Numbered from the stretch's first letter, positions 42,496 through 53,254 are shown. The stretch: 64,000 bases of DNA from Thermovenabulum gondwanense (GCF_001601575.1 NZ_LOHZ01000015.1:62001-126000); one strand, 5' to 3'. Translations and numbers: made by a program. The notes: a model not told the origin generated them from the sequence alone.

Positions 42496-44121
42496 ATGAA
42501 GTTTCATAAATTATTCTGCATTGCTTCACTCCATATTATACCATTATTGATTTTTTCTATTTTTTTGCTTTATTCCGGAATCGCTTTTAGCAAAATTATT
42601 GTTCCTTTAATATTTTCGGTTATTTTTATGGTAATTATCAATGCGGTATATTTTTCAAACTTATTAAAACCTCTGAAAAAACTCTCTACGATAATTCACG
42701 ATTTTTCTTCTGGCAGCCTTGTGATTTTTGAGGAATTATCGAAAATAAAAGGGGAATTTGAATTTTTATTAAGACCCGTCACCGGTATTTTCGAACAAAT
42801 CCTCGCGTTGATTGAAAATGTGGAACGCACATCGGAACAGATAGATTTTTTTGCTGAAAAGTTTACCGGTAGCGTAAGATATATCGGTTCTGCCGCAGAG
42901 CAAATAGCAAATTCCGTCAACGAAATTGCAGCCGGTGCTACCAAAGAAGCTGAATCTGCTCAGACGGTCACCCTTAACATGGGAGAATTAAGTTCCCTTT
43001 CCGATAACATCGCTGCTGAAACTACAAAGGGATCCGAGGGATTGGAAAAAATTGTAGTCAAGGCGAAAGAAGCAAAAGGCGTGCTTAACGAACTGATAGA
43101 TGGTTTGCAGTTTTCATCGAAGACAAGCAGGGAATCTTCCAAGATGATGAAGCGGTTGGAAGAACTTACGGTTAAAATAAACGATTTTGTGGATGTTATT
43201 ACCGAGATTGCCGGACAGACAAATCTCTTAGCATTAAATGCGGCTATTGAGGCGGCAAGGGCTGGAGAGCAGGGCAAGGGTTTTGCAGTAGTAGCCGGTG
43301 AAATCAGGAAGCTTGCAGAACAGTCGGGAAATGCAGCAAAGGAGATAAGGGAGCTTTCTTCAAAAATAAAAGAAGAATCAAAACTTACTGCCGAACAGGT
43401 GGAAAAAAGTGTGGAAACGGTCGACCAGAATATTTTAAAGGGGAAGGATTCACAGAAAGCCTTCGATGATATAATTGCTGAAATAAATAATTTATGGGAA
43501 GCCATGCAGAGGATTAACGATTTAACAGGAAAACAGGCGGAGAAGGTTAAAAGTGTTTCCAATGCGGTAGATGAGCTTGCAGCTGTTGCTCAGGAGACCG
43601 CAGCGGGTGTTGAGGAGATATCCGCTTCAACCGAGGAACAGAAGAGCTCCATTGATGTAATAATAAAAGATGCTGAAAGAATCTTTGAAATGGCAGAAGA
43701 GCTAAAGTCTACCTTTGAAATATTTACGAAGAATTTTAAATTTACCGATGAGCATAATAAATTGATAGAGGCTACAAAGGATATGGTAATAGAACTTTCC
43801 AAAAAAGATTACGTTATAAATTTCGATATTGACAGGCAACGAAAAGAGTTTAAAGAAGTCTTAAAGGCTAAGCCCTTTATCGCAAATATTTTTGTATCGG
43901 ACCGGGAAGGCAGTTTGGCGTATAATACCTATGAAGAGCATATTTCCAAAAACTTTGCTTTCAGACCCTGGTTTAGAGAGGCAATGAAAGGCAATGTACA
44001 TGTTACAAATCCCTATTTTGATGCCTCTACACATAAGCTGTGCGTAGCAGTATCTTGCCCCATTAAAAATGAAAAAGGTTCTATCGTGGGGGTAATTGGA
44101 GCGGACATATATCTTTTCTAA
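42496..44121 (+). CDS. methyl-accepting chemotaxis-like protein with C-terminal Cache domain
   Basis: A 541-residue protein. Two hydrophobic segments near the N-terminus (about 8-30 and 35-55) are joined by a very short loop, then a HAMP-like linker, then the MCP signalling coiled coil (about 120-400) with the hairpin tip [20 protein letters not shown]. After it comes a Cache/PDC-like half (about 425-541) with FRPWFREAM and a [10 protein letters not shown] end. So the sensor would lie in the cytoplasm after the signalling domain, reverse of a standard MCP. ATG 42496 follows GGAGGT. No che genes in the window. Confidence 0.88.
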   Translation: MKFHKLFCIASLHIIPLLIFSIFLLYSGIAFSKIIVPLIFSVIFMVIINAVYFSNLLKPLKKLSTIIHDFSSGSLVIFEELSKIKGEFEFLLRPVTGIFEQILALIENVERTSEQIDFFAEKFTGSVRYIGSAAEQIANSVNEIAAGATKEAESAQTVTLNMGELSSLSDNIAAETTKGSEGLEKIVVKAKEAKGVLNELIDGLQFSSKTSRESSKMMKRLEELTVKINDFVDVITEIAGQTNLLALNAAIEAARAGEQGKGFAVVAGEIRKLAEQSGNAAKEIRELSSKIKEESKLTAEQVEKSVETVDQNILKGKDSQKAFDDIIAEINNLWEAMQRINDLTGKQAEKVKSVSNAVDELAAVAQETAAGVEEISASTEEQKSSIDVIIKDAERIFEMAEELKSTFEIFTKNFKFTDEHNKLIEATKDMVIELSKKDYVINFDIDRQRKEFKEVLKAKPFIANIFVSDREGSLAYNTYEEHISKNFAFRPWFREAMKGNVHVTNPYFDASTHKLCVAVSCPIKNEKGSIVGVIGADIYLF

Positions 44122-44146
44122 ACTTTTCTGGTAGGTGAAAATAACA

Positions 44147-44527
44147 GTGGAGAGAATTATCGCAGTTGGAATTGGCAGCTTTTTCGGAGGAATTTTAAGG
44201 TACTTATTTTCAGGATGGGCTGCGGCTTTATTTGGAGAGTTTTTCCCCTTCGGAACGCTAATTGTGAATATTTTAGGAAGTTTTATAATGGGCTTTGTGA
44301 TGGTGTCCGGTATTGAAGCCGGAATTATTGACTTTAAACTGCGGATTTTTTTAACTACAGGTATTATGGGAGCTTTTACAACCTTTTCCACCTTTTCTTA
44401 TGAAACTATGCAGTTTATTTTTGAAGGAGAATTTTTGCTTGCGGCACTAAATATTGTTTTAAATTTAATTTTAGGCCTTTTTGGAGTATGGTTGGGTATT
44501 ACTTTGGCAAGGTTATTTATTTTGTAA
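44147..44527 (+). CDS. crcB: fluoride channel FluC/CrcB
   Basis: A 126-residue protein with four membrane helices of the CrcB/FluC dimeric fluoride exporter family: GGILRYLFSG near residue 14, FGTLIVNILGSFIMG near 32 and TTGIMGAFTTFSTFSYE near 68 including the conserved Asn and Thr/Phe residues. GTG 44147 is preferred because AGGTGA lies 8 nt upstream; GTG at 44135 is the alternative. No fluoride riboswitch is visible upstream. Confidence 0.9.
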   Translation: MERIIAVGIGSFFGGILRYLFSGWAAALFGEFFPFGTLIVNILGSFIMGFVMVSGIEAGIIDFKLRIFLTTGIMGAFTTFSTFSYETMQFIFEGEFLLAALNIVLNLILGLFGVWLGITLARLFIL

Positions 44528-44543
44528 AAAGTAAGGTGATAAT

Positions 44544-44897
44544 ATGAAATTGCAGGGAAGGGGAAAATTATTGAAAATTTACATCGGTGAATCCGATAAA
44601 TGGCACGGCGAGAACCTTTTTAACACTATAGTGAAAATGGCAAAAAAAGAAGGTATGGCGGGTGCTACCGTATACAGGGGCATAGAAGGATTTGGCGCTT
44701 CGAGCCGGCTTCATACCGCAAAAATATTAAGGCTTTCCGAGGATTTGCCGGTCATTGTTGAAATTATTGACAGTGAAGAAAAAATAAATAATTTCTTGGC
44801 CAAACTGGACGAAATGATAAAAGAAGGATTAATAATCCTGCTGGACGTAGAAATTATTAAATACACCTCAAAAGAACATAATAAACAGGAGGGATGA
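44544..44897 (+). CDS. DUF190 protein
   Basis: A 117-residue DUF190-family protein (PII-like fold) with IYIGESDKWHG near residue 11 and AGATVYRGIEGFGASS near 39. DUF190 genes often follow crcB, as here (17 bp), so a regulatory role for the fluoride channel is plausible. AAGGTGAT precedes the ATG. Confidence 0.88.
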   Translation: MKLQGRGKLLKIYIGESDKWHGENLFNTIVKMAKKEGMAGATVYRGIEGFGASSRLHTAKILRLSEDLPVIVEIIDSEEKINNFLAKLDEMIKEGLIILLDVEIIKYTSKEHNKQEG

Positions 44898-44898
44898 T

Positions 44899-45579
44899 AT
44901 GAAAAGTGAGGAACTGGCAAAATTAATCGATCACACTTTATTGAAACCGACAGCTAATTTTGAAGATATTGACAGGCTGTGCGATGAAGCTGTAAAATAT
45001 AACTTTTATTCCGTATGTGTGAATTCAGCTTTTGTAGACTATGCTGTAAAGAAATTATTAAACACACCCGTTTTAGTCTGCACTACGGTTGGTTTCCCTC
45101 TGGGTGCCGTGCATAAAGAGGCAAAAGCCTATGAGGCAAGGAAGGCCGTTAGCCAGGGGGCTTTAGAAGTTGATATGGTCATAAATTTGGGACTTTTGAA
45201 AAGTGGAGATTATTTTGAAGTAAGAAATGACATTGAAGGTGTGGTATCTGCGGCAAAGCAGGAGAATAAGGATGCTAAGGTTAAAGTAATTATTGAGACC
45301 TGCTTTTTATCCGAGAGCGAGAAGGTTACGGCTGCAAAGCTCTGTCAGGAAGCCAACGCTGATTTCGTGAAGACCTCCACCGGATTCGGCACGGGAGGGG
45401 CAACGGTCGAAGATGTTAAGCTTTTAAGAATGCTTGTAGGTAATACGATGGGGGTAAAAGCCTCCGGTGGAATAAGGGATTTAGATACTACGTTAAAGAT
45501 GATTGAAGCAGGAGCAAATAGAATAGGTACAAGTTCTGGGGTAGCAATCATCGAAGAGTTAATTAAAAAGAGCCGGTAG
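44899..45579 (+). CDS. deoC: deoxyribose-phosphate aldolase
   Basis: A 226-residue class I aldolase that splits 2-deoxyribose 5-phosphate into glyceraldehyde 3-phosphate and acetaldehyde. IDHTLLKPTA at residue 9, VDMVINLG near 93, and the Schiff-base Lys in FVKTSTGFG near 155 are intact. It follows DUF190 by 1 bp. Acetaldehyde from it could be a substrate for an AOR-type enzyme. Confidence 0.95.
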   Translation: MKSEELAKLIDHTLLKPTANFEDIDRLCDEAVKYNFYSVCVNSAFVDYAVKKLLNTPVLVCTTVGFPLGAVHKEAKAYEARKAVSQGALEVDMVINLGLLKSGDYFEVRNDIEGVVSAAKQENKDAKVKVIIETCFLSESEKVTAAKLCQEANADFVKTSTGFGTGGATVEDVKLLRMLVGNTMGVKASGGIRDLDTTLKMIEAGANRIGTSSGVAIIEELIKKSR

Positions 45580-45592
45580 GCTCTTTTTTTTT
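45565..45592 (+). terminator. terminator of the crcB-DUF190-deoC unit
   Basis: A 10-bp stem AAAAAGAGCC/GGCTCTTTTT with loop GGTA, followed by Ts; the deoC stop codon lies in the loop and second arm. Confidence 0.88.
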
Positions 45593-45658
45593 TAACTTTT
45601 TTTCTCTCTCAAGAATAATATATTACAAGGACGAAGGACTTCGGGGAGGAATTAAAAA

Positions 45659-47065
45659 ATGAGAGCAAAATACAATGTTCAGTGGGCAAGTAAAGATCTG
45701 GGATTTGAAGCAAGAACAATTGTGGGAGACGTGGACGGGGACGGTGTTAATGAGATTATCACCATAGCCAATTTAGAAAATGTCAGCGGGTCTGTTATCG
45801 TGATTTTTAAAAAAAGAAGAAATGCCATTGTAGAAGTGGGCAGGCTGGAATTAAATCGTGATTCTCATTTAGTTTATATTTTCGATATAGACAGGGATGG
45901 AAAAAAGGAAATAATAGTTGGAACTGATAACAATATTGCCGTTTACAGATTGGAAGATAGAAGAATACGATTTATTACGGAAAGTGCCGGGATCGGTGGG
46001 CCTGCCTCTTCGATTGCGGTAGGGGATTTTGATAATGATGGTTATGTAGAAATTATAGTAAGTGTTAGAAATAAAGTTTACATTTTCAGATGGAAAAACG
46101 GATTGGTGCTGATAAATAGTGTAAATTTTAAAGGGAATGTTAAAGTGGCAGCAGGTGATGTAGATAACGACGGAAGGCTTGAGGTTATAATAAAAGAAGC
46201 AAATGATTCTACGGGTACCATATATATATTCGAACTGAGAAATAATGAACTAAGGAGGATAACATCCGTTATTATCAGAAACATAGCCCATGGTTTTCTC
46301 GTGGTAAAAGATGTGGACGGTGATAGAAAAGCTGAGATAATTTTCAATTCCAAGGATGATTTTATTTATATTCTTAAAAAAGTTGACAGGGAATTTATAT
46401 TCTTTAGAAAAGACGTACCGGAATCGAAAGGCTTAAATGAAGCGGTGGTGTACGATATTGATAACGACGGATTGAATGAAATAATCGCTATTTCCTTAAA
46501 TAGTTTGATTATCCTGGAAATAGGGAACAGAGAAGTTAAAGTAAAATTGTTACAGATGATTCCGAATGGTGCCATTAGTGTTTCCGCTGGAGAATTGGAT
46601 GGAATGAGTCCACCGGAAATAGTAATAGGAACATCCTACGGTTACGTATACCTTTTACAAACGGTCAGGGATGGCATAGGAGATAAATTGCTTGTAGGAA
46701 GGGTTCAGTCTATAATACAGGATACCGTAGATATACCTGCTGGAAAACCCGATGCTTCAAGGATAGTAGAAGCCAATGCTAAATTTATTGTGAAAGATAC
46801 CCGGGTAATCAAAGATAAGGTAATAGTGGACGGAGATGTGGAGGTCAAGGTGCTATATGTTGCAAATCTACCTTCCCAGCCGGTACATTTCTTTGAAGAT
46901 GTCATACCTTTCCTGCAATTTATTCATCTTTACGGTGCTCATCCCGGGATGGAGGCTCTTGTACATTTTAAAACCGAATATGTGGATGCAAAATTGATTT
47001 CACCGAGAAAAGCCAAGATAACTGTGGTATTCGAGATGTTTGTGAAACTGGTAAAATTTTATTAG
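45659..47065 (+). CDS. FG-GAP beta-propeller fused to SPOCS (DUF3794) domain
   Basis: A 468-residue protein. The first 340 residues hold at least five FG-GAP/VCBS-type repeats with calcium-loop motifs such as DVDGDGVNE near 23, DIDRDGKKE near 80, DFDNDGYVE near 123 and DVDNDGRLE near 170. The last 125 residues form a SPOCS/DUF3794-like domain (KVIVDGDVEVKVLYVA near 384), a domain known from the spore-morphogenesis protein SipL and coat-related proteins. No signal peptide is visible. GGGGAGG precedes the ATG. A spore-surface role is an inference. Confidence 0.8.
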   Translation: MRAKYNVQWASKDLGFEARTIVGDVDGDGVNEIITIANLENVSGSVIVIFKKRRNAIVEVGRLELNRDSHLVYIFDIDRDGKKEIIVGTDNNIAVYRLEDRRIRFITESAGIGGPASSIAVGDFDNDGYVEIIVSVRNKVYIFRWKNGLVLINSVNFKGNVKVAAGDVDNDGRLEVIIKEANDSTGTIYIFELRNNELRRITSVIIRNIAHGFLVVKDVDGDRKAEIIFNSKDDFIYILKKVDREFIFFRKDVPESKGLNEAVVYDIDNDGLNEIIAISLNSLIILEIGNREVKVKLLQMIPNGAISVSAGELDGMSPPEIVIGTSYGYVYLLQTVRDGIGDKLLVGRVQSIIQDTVDIPAGKPDASRIVEANAKFIVKDTRVIKDKVIVDGDVEVKVLYVANLPSQPVHFFEDVIPFLQFIHLYGAHPGMEALVHFKTEYVDAKLISPRKAKITVVFEMFVKLVKFY

Positions 47066-47082
47066 GAATTGGATATTTTGAT

Positions 47083-47517
47083 TCACGATGGGTTTTCCCT
47101 TTCTATTTGGTTTAAAGTGTCCTCGCATTTTGAGATATGATCAAACATTTTGCTTATGGAGTTGCTTTGAAGTAAAGCACTTTGAGCCTGGGATAATGCG
47201 GAAATTGCTTGCTGCATTGCCTGAATTACCTGTAAATCCTGGGAAATAAGTTCTTCCACGCATTCTTTTTCCATGGAATCTATTATTTGTCTGTAATTTG
47301 CGGCATTTGCCTGTAGGTTTGAAATTCCCTGCATGGCAATCTGCTGTAACTGTGAGGCCAAGTTATACAAATTTTCGAGCCTTTTTGCATCAGAGGTGTA
47401 TGTGGTGGATTGGTTTAAGTTGTTCTGAATTTGTTGGCTTACTGATAATTGCTGTTCTCTTGCTAACTGTGCAATAGACTGGATTTCCTGAAGGAATTTA
47501 TCCTTTTCCAGAGCCAT
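47083..47517 (-). CDS. Gln-rich helical protein of unknown function
   Basis: A 144-residue, almost wholly alpha-helical protein rich in Gln, Ser and Ala, with heptad-like hydrophobic spacing and two Cys pairs far apart (near 86 and 131). I do not recognise a family. GGGAG precedes the ATG. It is convergent with the FG-GAP/SPOCS gene (17 bp between stops) and divergent from the stress-protein gene. Small Gln-rich helical proteins of this type are often spore-coat related, which would fit the neighbour, but that is a guess. Confidence 0.75.
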   Translation of the reverse strand: MALEKDKFLQEIQSIAQLAREQQLSVSQQIQNNLNQSTTYTSDAKRLENLYNLASQLQQIAMQGISNLQANAANYRQIIDSMEKECVEELISQDLQVIQAMQQAISALSQAQSALLQSNSISKMFDHISKCEDTLNQIERENPS

Positions 47518-47642
47518 TTATTCTCCCTTCCCCAAAATAACTTATTTATAATATTCCCAGAAGAATTTGAATTAATAACAGGAATATATGGAGCATTTGA
47601 GGAGAAAATAAAAAAGAAGAAAAGTTTTAAGGAGGGAGAATA

Positions 47643-48131
47643 ATGGCGGTTAAAACCGTAATCGGTGTTTTTGAAAATAAGCAGCAGGCTGAAAAAGCGG
47701 TAAATGCCTTGAGAAATTCTGGTTTTGATACAAATGAGATTTCCATTGTGGCAAAAGGAGGCAAAAAAAATAACGGGAATAATGGCGATGAAGAAACTCT
47801 GGAGATGGATACCCTTACCGATGGAACCGCAACGGGAGGAGTTATTGGAGGGCTGGCGGGTCTTGCCATAGGGGCAGGAGCTCTTGCTATTCCCGGTATA
47901 GGGCCGCTCTTTGCAGCAGGACCGATTGCAGGGCTGTTGTCGGGAGCGGCAACGGGGGGCATAGCGGGAAGCCTTATTGATTGGGGAATTCCTGCCGAAC
48001 GGGGCAGATACTATGAAGAGGAAGTTAAGAAGGGAAAAATGCTAACAGTCATAAGAGCCCACGAACAAAAAGTGCAGCAAGCTGCAGATCTTTTAAGGCA
48101 AAATGGGGCAAAAGATGTGGAAACCCACTAA
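47643..48131 (+). CDS. general stress protein, YflT-like with glycine zipper
   Basis: A 162-residue protein: N-terminal YflT-like alpha/beta domain (about 1-40, VIGVFENKQQAEKAVNAL), an acidic linker, a Gly/Ala-rich hydrophobic zipper (about 60-105) and a C-terminal half resembling the first domain. AAGGAGGGAG precedes the ATG. Related proteins in bacilli are stress-induced; function is unknown. Confidence 0.82.
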   Translation: MAVKTVIGVFENKQQAEKAVNALRNSGFDTNEISIVAKGGKKNNGNNGDEETLEMDTLTDGTATGGVIGGLAGLAIGAGALAIPGIGPLFAAGPIAGLLSGAATGGIAGSLIDWGIPAERGRYYEEEVKKGKMLTVIRAHEQKVQQAADLLRQNGAKDVETH

Positions 48132-48141
48132 AAAGTTGGAT

Positions 48142-48176
48142 AAAGAGGGGTGATTTACCCCTCTTTTATTTTTTAT
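48142..48176 (+). terminator. terminator of the stress-protein gene
   Basis: A 10-bp stem AAAGAGGGGT/ACCCCTCTTT with a 5-nt loop and T-rich tail. Confidence 0.88.
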
Positions 48177-48184
48177 TCTCTATG

Positions 48185-48193
48185 TGTTATAAT
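48185..48193 (+). promoter_or_regulatory. extended -10 promoter, probably of rpoN
   Basis: TGTTATAAT combines the TGn extension with a perfect TATAAT. The leader to the ATG would be about 170 nt and contains a 9-bp inverted repeat TAAAACAAT/ATTGTTTTA (48229-48237, 48250-48258). Confidence 0.5.
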
Positions 48194-48371
48194 ACAATTG
48201 GAATACAATAAGATAAAAAATAATATATTAAAACAATAGTATTCAAATAATTGTTTTAATTTTAGTAAATTCTAAAAAAAGGTAAAATCATAATTATTGT
48301 CGAATATATATTTATATGTAGCAATATTATTTTTTAATTTTCCGTTTCCATATTTTTTGGGGGGCTTTTAT

Positions 48372-49760
48372 ATGCAGGTAAATTTTAGTCTTAATTTAAC
48401 ACAAACTCAAAAACTATTAATGACGCCGGAATTAAAACAGGCAATAACCATACTCCAGCTTTCGAGCTTAGAACTTACGGAATATATAGAAAATGAACTG
48501 GTGGAAAATCCCATTCTGGAAATTGAAGATGAGGAATACGAAGATCAGGAAGAAATTGGCGCTCCGGGGGAAGAGGATTACAACATCGAATGGCAGGAGT
48601 ATTTAGAACAGTGTGCGGATGCGGATTTTGTTAGGATGCCCAAGGAAGAAAAGGAAGAAAAAAGCTTTGAGAATTTTGTTTCTTTAGCCCCCACCTTGCA
48701 GGAATATCTGCTAAACCAGCTTTTCCTTATGAATATAGATAAACGAAGCTTTAAAATCGGAGAGTTTCTTATAGGAAACATAGATAACCGCGGATACCTT
48801 ACCTTAAGCATAAGGGAAGCGGCTGAAATTCTAAAGGTAAGAGAGTCTGAAGTGGAACGGGTATTAAAAATTGTGCAAAGTTTTGACCCACCGGGTGTAG
48901 GAGCAAGGGATTTAAAAGAGTGCCTTATTATTCAATTGGAACAAAAGGGGATTTTAGATGATCTCTTGAGAAGGATTATAGAAGAACATCTGGAAGATTT
49001 AGCAGAAGCAAAATATTCCAGGATAGCCGAAAGGTTAAATATTAGCCTTTCTAAGGTTCAAGAATTGAAGGATATCATTCTGACCCTGGATCCCAAGCCA
49101 GGAAGAAATTTCGCTTCGGGGAATGAAACTCAATACATCATACCCGATGCTTCGGTGAGAAAAATTAACGATGAATATATAATCCTGATGAACGATACGG
49201 TTACACCCAAACTTTCAATCAATCCTTATTACCGTTCCCTGCTTAATTCGGAAGATAAGGACCCAGGTGCTCTAAAATTCTTAGCCAAGAGATTTGAATC
49301 CGCATTGTGGCTGATAAAAAGTATAGAACAAAGGCGAATGACTCTATATAAAGTCATAAAAGCTATCATAGATGTTCAAAAGGAGTTTTTAGATAACGGT
49401 ATAGCATATTTAAAACGCTTAACATTAAAACAGATAGCGGACAAAGTAGGGGTGCATGAATCCACAGTAAGCAGAGCGATTAACGGCAAATACATTCAAA
49501 CACCAAGGGGAATATTTGAACTTAAATTTTTCTTCAGCAACGGTTTGGAAGGCTTTGACGGCAGCGCAATTTCCGCTGAAACCATAAAAAAGATGATAAA
49601 AGAAATGATAAATGCGGAAAACCCTTATAATCCTATTAGCGATCAGAAAATTGCCGATGAATTAAAAGAAAAGGGTATTAACATCTCCAGGAGAACCGTT
49701 GCTAAGTACAGGGAAGAAATAGGGATTCCCTGTTCAGCCAAGAGAAAAAGACTTGCTTAA
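48372..49760 (+). CDS. rpoN: RNA polymerase sigma-54 factor
   Basis: A 462-residue RpoN. Region I is the Gln/Leu-rich activator-responsive start (LNLTQTQKLLMTPELKQAI), then an acidic linker, the core-binding domain, the HTH with VGVHESTVSRAI near 362, and the RpoN box region SRRTVAKYREEIGIP near 440. ATG 48372 follows GGGGGG and begins exactly at Region I; an ORF extending 25 codons upstream has no family match. It explains the three activators and three -24/-12 promoters in this window. Confidence 0.96.
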   Translation: MQVNFSLNLTQTQKLLMTPELKQAITILQLSSLELTEYIENELVENPILEIEDEEYEDQEEIGAPGEEDYNIEWQEYLEQCADADFVRMPKEEKEEKSFENFVSLAPTLQEYLLNQLFLMNIDKRSFKIGEFLIGNIDNRGYLTLSIREAAEILKVRESEVERVLKIVQSFDPPGVGARDLKECLIIQLEQKGILDDLLRRIIEEHLEDLAEAKYSRIAERLNISLSKVQELKDIILTLDPKPGRNFASGNETQYIIPDASVRKINDEYIILMNDTVTPKLSINPYYRSLLNSEDKDPGALKFLAKRFESALWLIKSIEQRRMTLYKVIKAIIDVQKEFLDNGIAYLKRLTLKQIADKVGVHESTVSRAINGKYIQTPRGIFELKFFFSNGLEGFDGSAISAETIKKMIKEMINAENPYNPISDQKIADELKEKGINISRRTVAKYREEIGIPCSAKRKRLA

Positions 49761-49777
49761 AAATTTTTTAAAAAAAT

Positions 49778-49806
49778 TAGACAATCGAGGAATTTTGTGG
49801 TATTAT
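49778..49806 (+). promoter_or_regulatory. sigma-A promoter of the gap operon
   Basis: TAGACA (49778-49783) and TATTAT (49801-49806) with a 17-bp spacer. The start near 49813 puts the CggR-like operator about 30-68 nt downstream of it. Confidence 0.65.
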
Positions 49807-49810
49807 ATAT

Positions 49811-49837
49811 AAGGGTATATAATACCTTTTATTTTTT
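49811..49837 (+). terminator. AT-rich hairpin, rpoN terminator or gap leader structure
   Basis: AAGGGTAT and ATACCTTT form an 8-bp stem (one G-T pair) with loop ATA followed by a T run. It could end rpoN transcripts, but it coincides with the predicted 5' end of the gap mRNA. Confidence 0.4.
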
Positions 49838-49843
49838 CAAAAG

Positions 49844-49881
49844 CGGGACACTTATGTATATAAAGGGACAAAAAATGTCCC
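49844..49881 (+). promoter_or_regulatory. CggR operator candidate
   Basis: CGGGAC at 49844 and AGGGAC at 49864 repeat with a 20-bp period, and the second is followed by N6-TGTC as in the B. subtilis CggR operator (CGGGAC-N6-TGTC twice, 20 bp apart, from memory). GGGACA-N5-TGTCCC (49865-49881) is also palindromic. Position downstream of the transcription start suggests a roadblock-type repressor site. Confidence 0.65.
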
Positions 49882-49922
49882 GCGCATGGGCGGTATAAAA
49901 TTTTCCTTTTAAGAAAATCTAA

Positions 49923-50966
<1,044 letters not shown>

Positions 50967-50968
50967 TG

Positions 50969-50999
50969 AAAAATAGCCCAATATTATTGGGCTATTTTT
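50969..50999 (+). terminator. strong hairpin between gap and cggR
   Basis: A perfect 13-bp stem AAAAATAGCCCAA/TTGGGCTATTTTT with a 5-nt loop and T run immediately after the gap stop codon. It should end most gap transcripts, so downstream genes would depend on read-through or a separate promoter. Confidence 0.88.
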
Positions 51000-51026
51000 C
51001 TAAAACTGAAGGTAAAGGAGATTTTA

Positions 51027-52061
51027 ATGGAAAATATCGCAGAACTTATTAAAAAAATTTCGCCGGAATCTGTTGAAATAATTGAAAAAAGGTACAGGAT
51101 ACTAAAAAATATACAGTATTATCAGCCGATAGGCAGAAGGTTGTTGGCCAATTACACTCATTTTACCGAGAGGACATTAAGGACGGAAATAAAAAAACTT
51201 TTAGAATTCGGTCTTCTTGAAATTGACGATAATGGTATGAAATTGACGAAAGAGGGAGAAAGCCTGATCGGCGATATGGAGGAATTTATTTTCAATTTAA
51301 AGGGATTGAACCGTTATGTAACGAATATAGAGAATATGTACAACTGCCATTGCTTGATCGTTCCCGGGGATGCCGATTCCGACGAAAGCGTAAAAAGAGA
51401 AATGGGGAAGAAGGCAGCTACCCTTTTAAAGAGTTTGATTAGAGGTAAAGAAATAATTGCGGTTACCGGTGGGTCCACGATGGCAGAAGTACCCAGAGGT
51501 ATTACAAAAACTATGGAATACGAAAATGTAATGGTGGTTCCAGCAAGGGGTGGTCTGGGAGAAAGGGTGGAATACCAGGCAAATACCATTGCAGCGGAAA
51601 TGGCGAAAAAACTGGGTGCTAAGTATAAACTTCTTTTTGTCCCCGAAAATTTACGGCCGGAAACCTTAAAGACCATAATTGAGGAACCCGTGCTCTCGGA
51701 GGTAATTTCAATGATCAAAAGAGCTGATATTTTAATTCACGGTATAGGTATAGCTGAGGAAATGGCAAGAAGAAGGGGGCTTTCTCAAAGGGAGGTTGAA
51801 ATAATTAAAGAAAAAGGAGCGGTTGCAGAAGCTTTCGGTTACTATTTTGATATTGAAGGAAAAGTTGTCCACTATACACCCAGCGCGGGGATTGGCATTG
51901 ATGAGATAAAAAACATTTCTACCGTGATATCGGTGGCCGGAGGAAAAAAGAAGGCCCTTGCTATCAAGGCTTTTATAAAATTTTTTAGTCCCAAATATCT
52001 TATTACTGATGAAGGCGCTGTTACAAATCTTATGAACTGGGAGGGAACACAAGGTGAATAA
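51027..52061 (+). CDS. cggR: central glycolytic genes regulator CggR
   Basis: A 344-residue SorC/DeoR-family repressor. N-terminal HTH (about 20-75, with [16 protein letters not shown]) and C-terminal sugar-phosphate domain with [10 protein letters not shown] near 150, [11 protein letters not shown] near 172 and [18 protein letters not shown] near 235. Fructose-1,6-bisphosphate is the known effector of CggR in B. subtilis. AAAGGAGA precedes the ATG. It overlaps pgk by 8 bp. Unlike in B. subtilis it lies after gap rather than before it. Confidence 0.93.
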   Translation: MENIAELIKKISPESVEIIEKRYRILKNIQYYQPIGRRLLANYTHFTERTLRTEIKKLLEFGLLEIDDNGMKLTKEGESLIGDMEEFIFNLKGLNRYVTNIENMYNCHCLIVPGDADSDESVKREMGKKAATLLKSLIRGKEIIAVTGGSTMAEVPRGITKTMEYENVMVVPARGGLGERVEYQANTIAAEMAKKLGAKYKLLFVPENLRPETLKTIIEEPVLSEVISMIKRADILIHGIGIAEEMARRRGLSQREVEIIKEKGAVAEAFGYYFDIEGKVVHYTPSAGIGIDEIKNISTVISVAGGKKKALAIKAFIKFFSPKYLITDEGAVTNLMNWEGTQGE

Positions 52062-53238
52062 AAAAACCGTAAAGGATTTTGATTTAAAAGGCAAAAGGGT
52101 TTTTGTGCGCGTGGATTTCAACGTACCTTTAGATGAGAATGGCAACATCACCGACGATACTAGAATAAGAGCAGCTCTTCCTACTATTAATTACCTTGTA
52201 GAAAATCAAGCCAAGGTTATTCTTGCCTCCCATCTGGGTAGACCAAAAGGTAAATTTAATCTCAAATACAGCTTATCACCTGTAGTTATGAGACTTTCTC
52301 AACTTTTAAATAAGGAAGTAATTTTTGCCGAAGATTGTATAGGAGAAAAGGTTGAAAATTTGGTAAGTAATATGAACCCAGGGGACGTATTATTATTGGA
52401 AAACCTCCGATTCTATCCTCAGGAAGAGGAAAATGACAGAGATTTTGCAAAAAAACTTGCCGATCTTGCTGAGATTTACATAAACGATGCTTTCGGTACG
52501 GCTCACAGAGCTCATGCTTCTACCGCCGGAATAGCGGAATTTTTGCCTTCGGGTGCGGGCTTTTTAATGCAGAAAGAAATTGAGATAATGGGAAAGGCTC
52601 TGGAAAATCCTGAAAGGCCTTTTGTTGCGGTTCTCGGCGGAGCAAAAGTAAGTGACAAAATTGGTGTCATTACCAATTTGCTGAATAAAGTTGACTCCCT
52701 GCTAATCGGAGGGGGCATGGCTTTTACCTTCTTAAAAGCCTTAGGTTATGAAATTGGAAGATCACTACTGGAAGAGGATAAAATAGAACTGGCGGGGTCT
52801 ATAATTAAAGAGGCCAAGGAAAAAGGTGTAAAATTGGAATTACCCGAGGATGTAGTTGTTGCAGAAGAAATAAAAGAAGGAACAGATTATAAAACCGTAT
52901 CCGTAGGAGAAATCCCCTCAAATTTAATAGGGGTAGATATTGGAGAGAAAACGAGGGAAAAGTTTGCACAAATAATTAAAAAAGCTAAACTGGTGGTATG
53001 GAACGGGCCTATGGGAGTATTTGAAATAAAATCCTTTTCAAAAGGTACTCTTGCAATTGCAGAGGCTATGGCGGAATCGGGAGCCATTACAATTGTCGGT
53101 GGCGGAGATTCGGCCGCAGCAGTGGAACAGCTGGGATTTGCGGATAAAATGACCCATATTTCCACAGGTGGGGGAGCATCTCTTGAATTTTTGGAAGGCA
53201 AGGAACTTCCAGGGGTTGCAGTATTAAATGATAAGTGA
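52054..53238 (+). CDS. pgk: phosphoglycerate kinase
   Basis: A 394-residue single-domain-pair Pgk of normal length. RVDFNVPLD near residue 19, SHLGRPKG near 57, [10 protein letters not shown] near 191 and [10 protein letters not shown] near 349 are intact. GTG start inside the end of cggR indicates coupling. The protein stands alone here; in some thermophiles Pgk is fused to TpiA. Confidence 0.97.
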   Translation: MNKKTVKDFDLKGKRVFVRVDFNVPLDENGNITDDTRIRAALPTINYLVENQAKVILASHLGRPKGKFNLKYSLSPVVMRLSQLLNKEVIFAEDCIGEKVENLVSNMNPGDVLLLENLRFYPQEEENDRDFAKKLADLAEIYINDAFGTAHRAHASTAGIAEFLPSGAGFLMQKEIEIMGKALENPERPFVAVLGGAKVSDKIGVITNLLNKVDSLLIGGGMAFTFLKALGYEIGRSLLEEDKIELAGSIIKEAKEKGVKLELPEDVVVAEEIKEGTDYKTVSVGEIPSNLIGVDIGEKTREKFAQIIKKAKLVVWNGPMGVFEIKSFSKGTLAIAEAMAESGAITIVGGGDSAAAVEQLGFADKMTHISTGGGASLEFLEGKELPGVAVLNDK

Positions 53239-53254
53239 TATGGGGGTATTTTGA

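Noticed and set aside
42960-43562. 200-codon minus-strand frame inside the MCP-like gene
   Set aside because: Ser- and Ala-rich shadow of the coiled-coil gene without start signals or family features.
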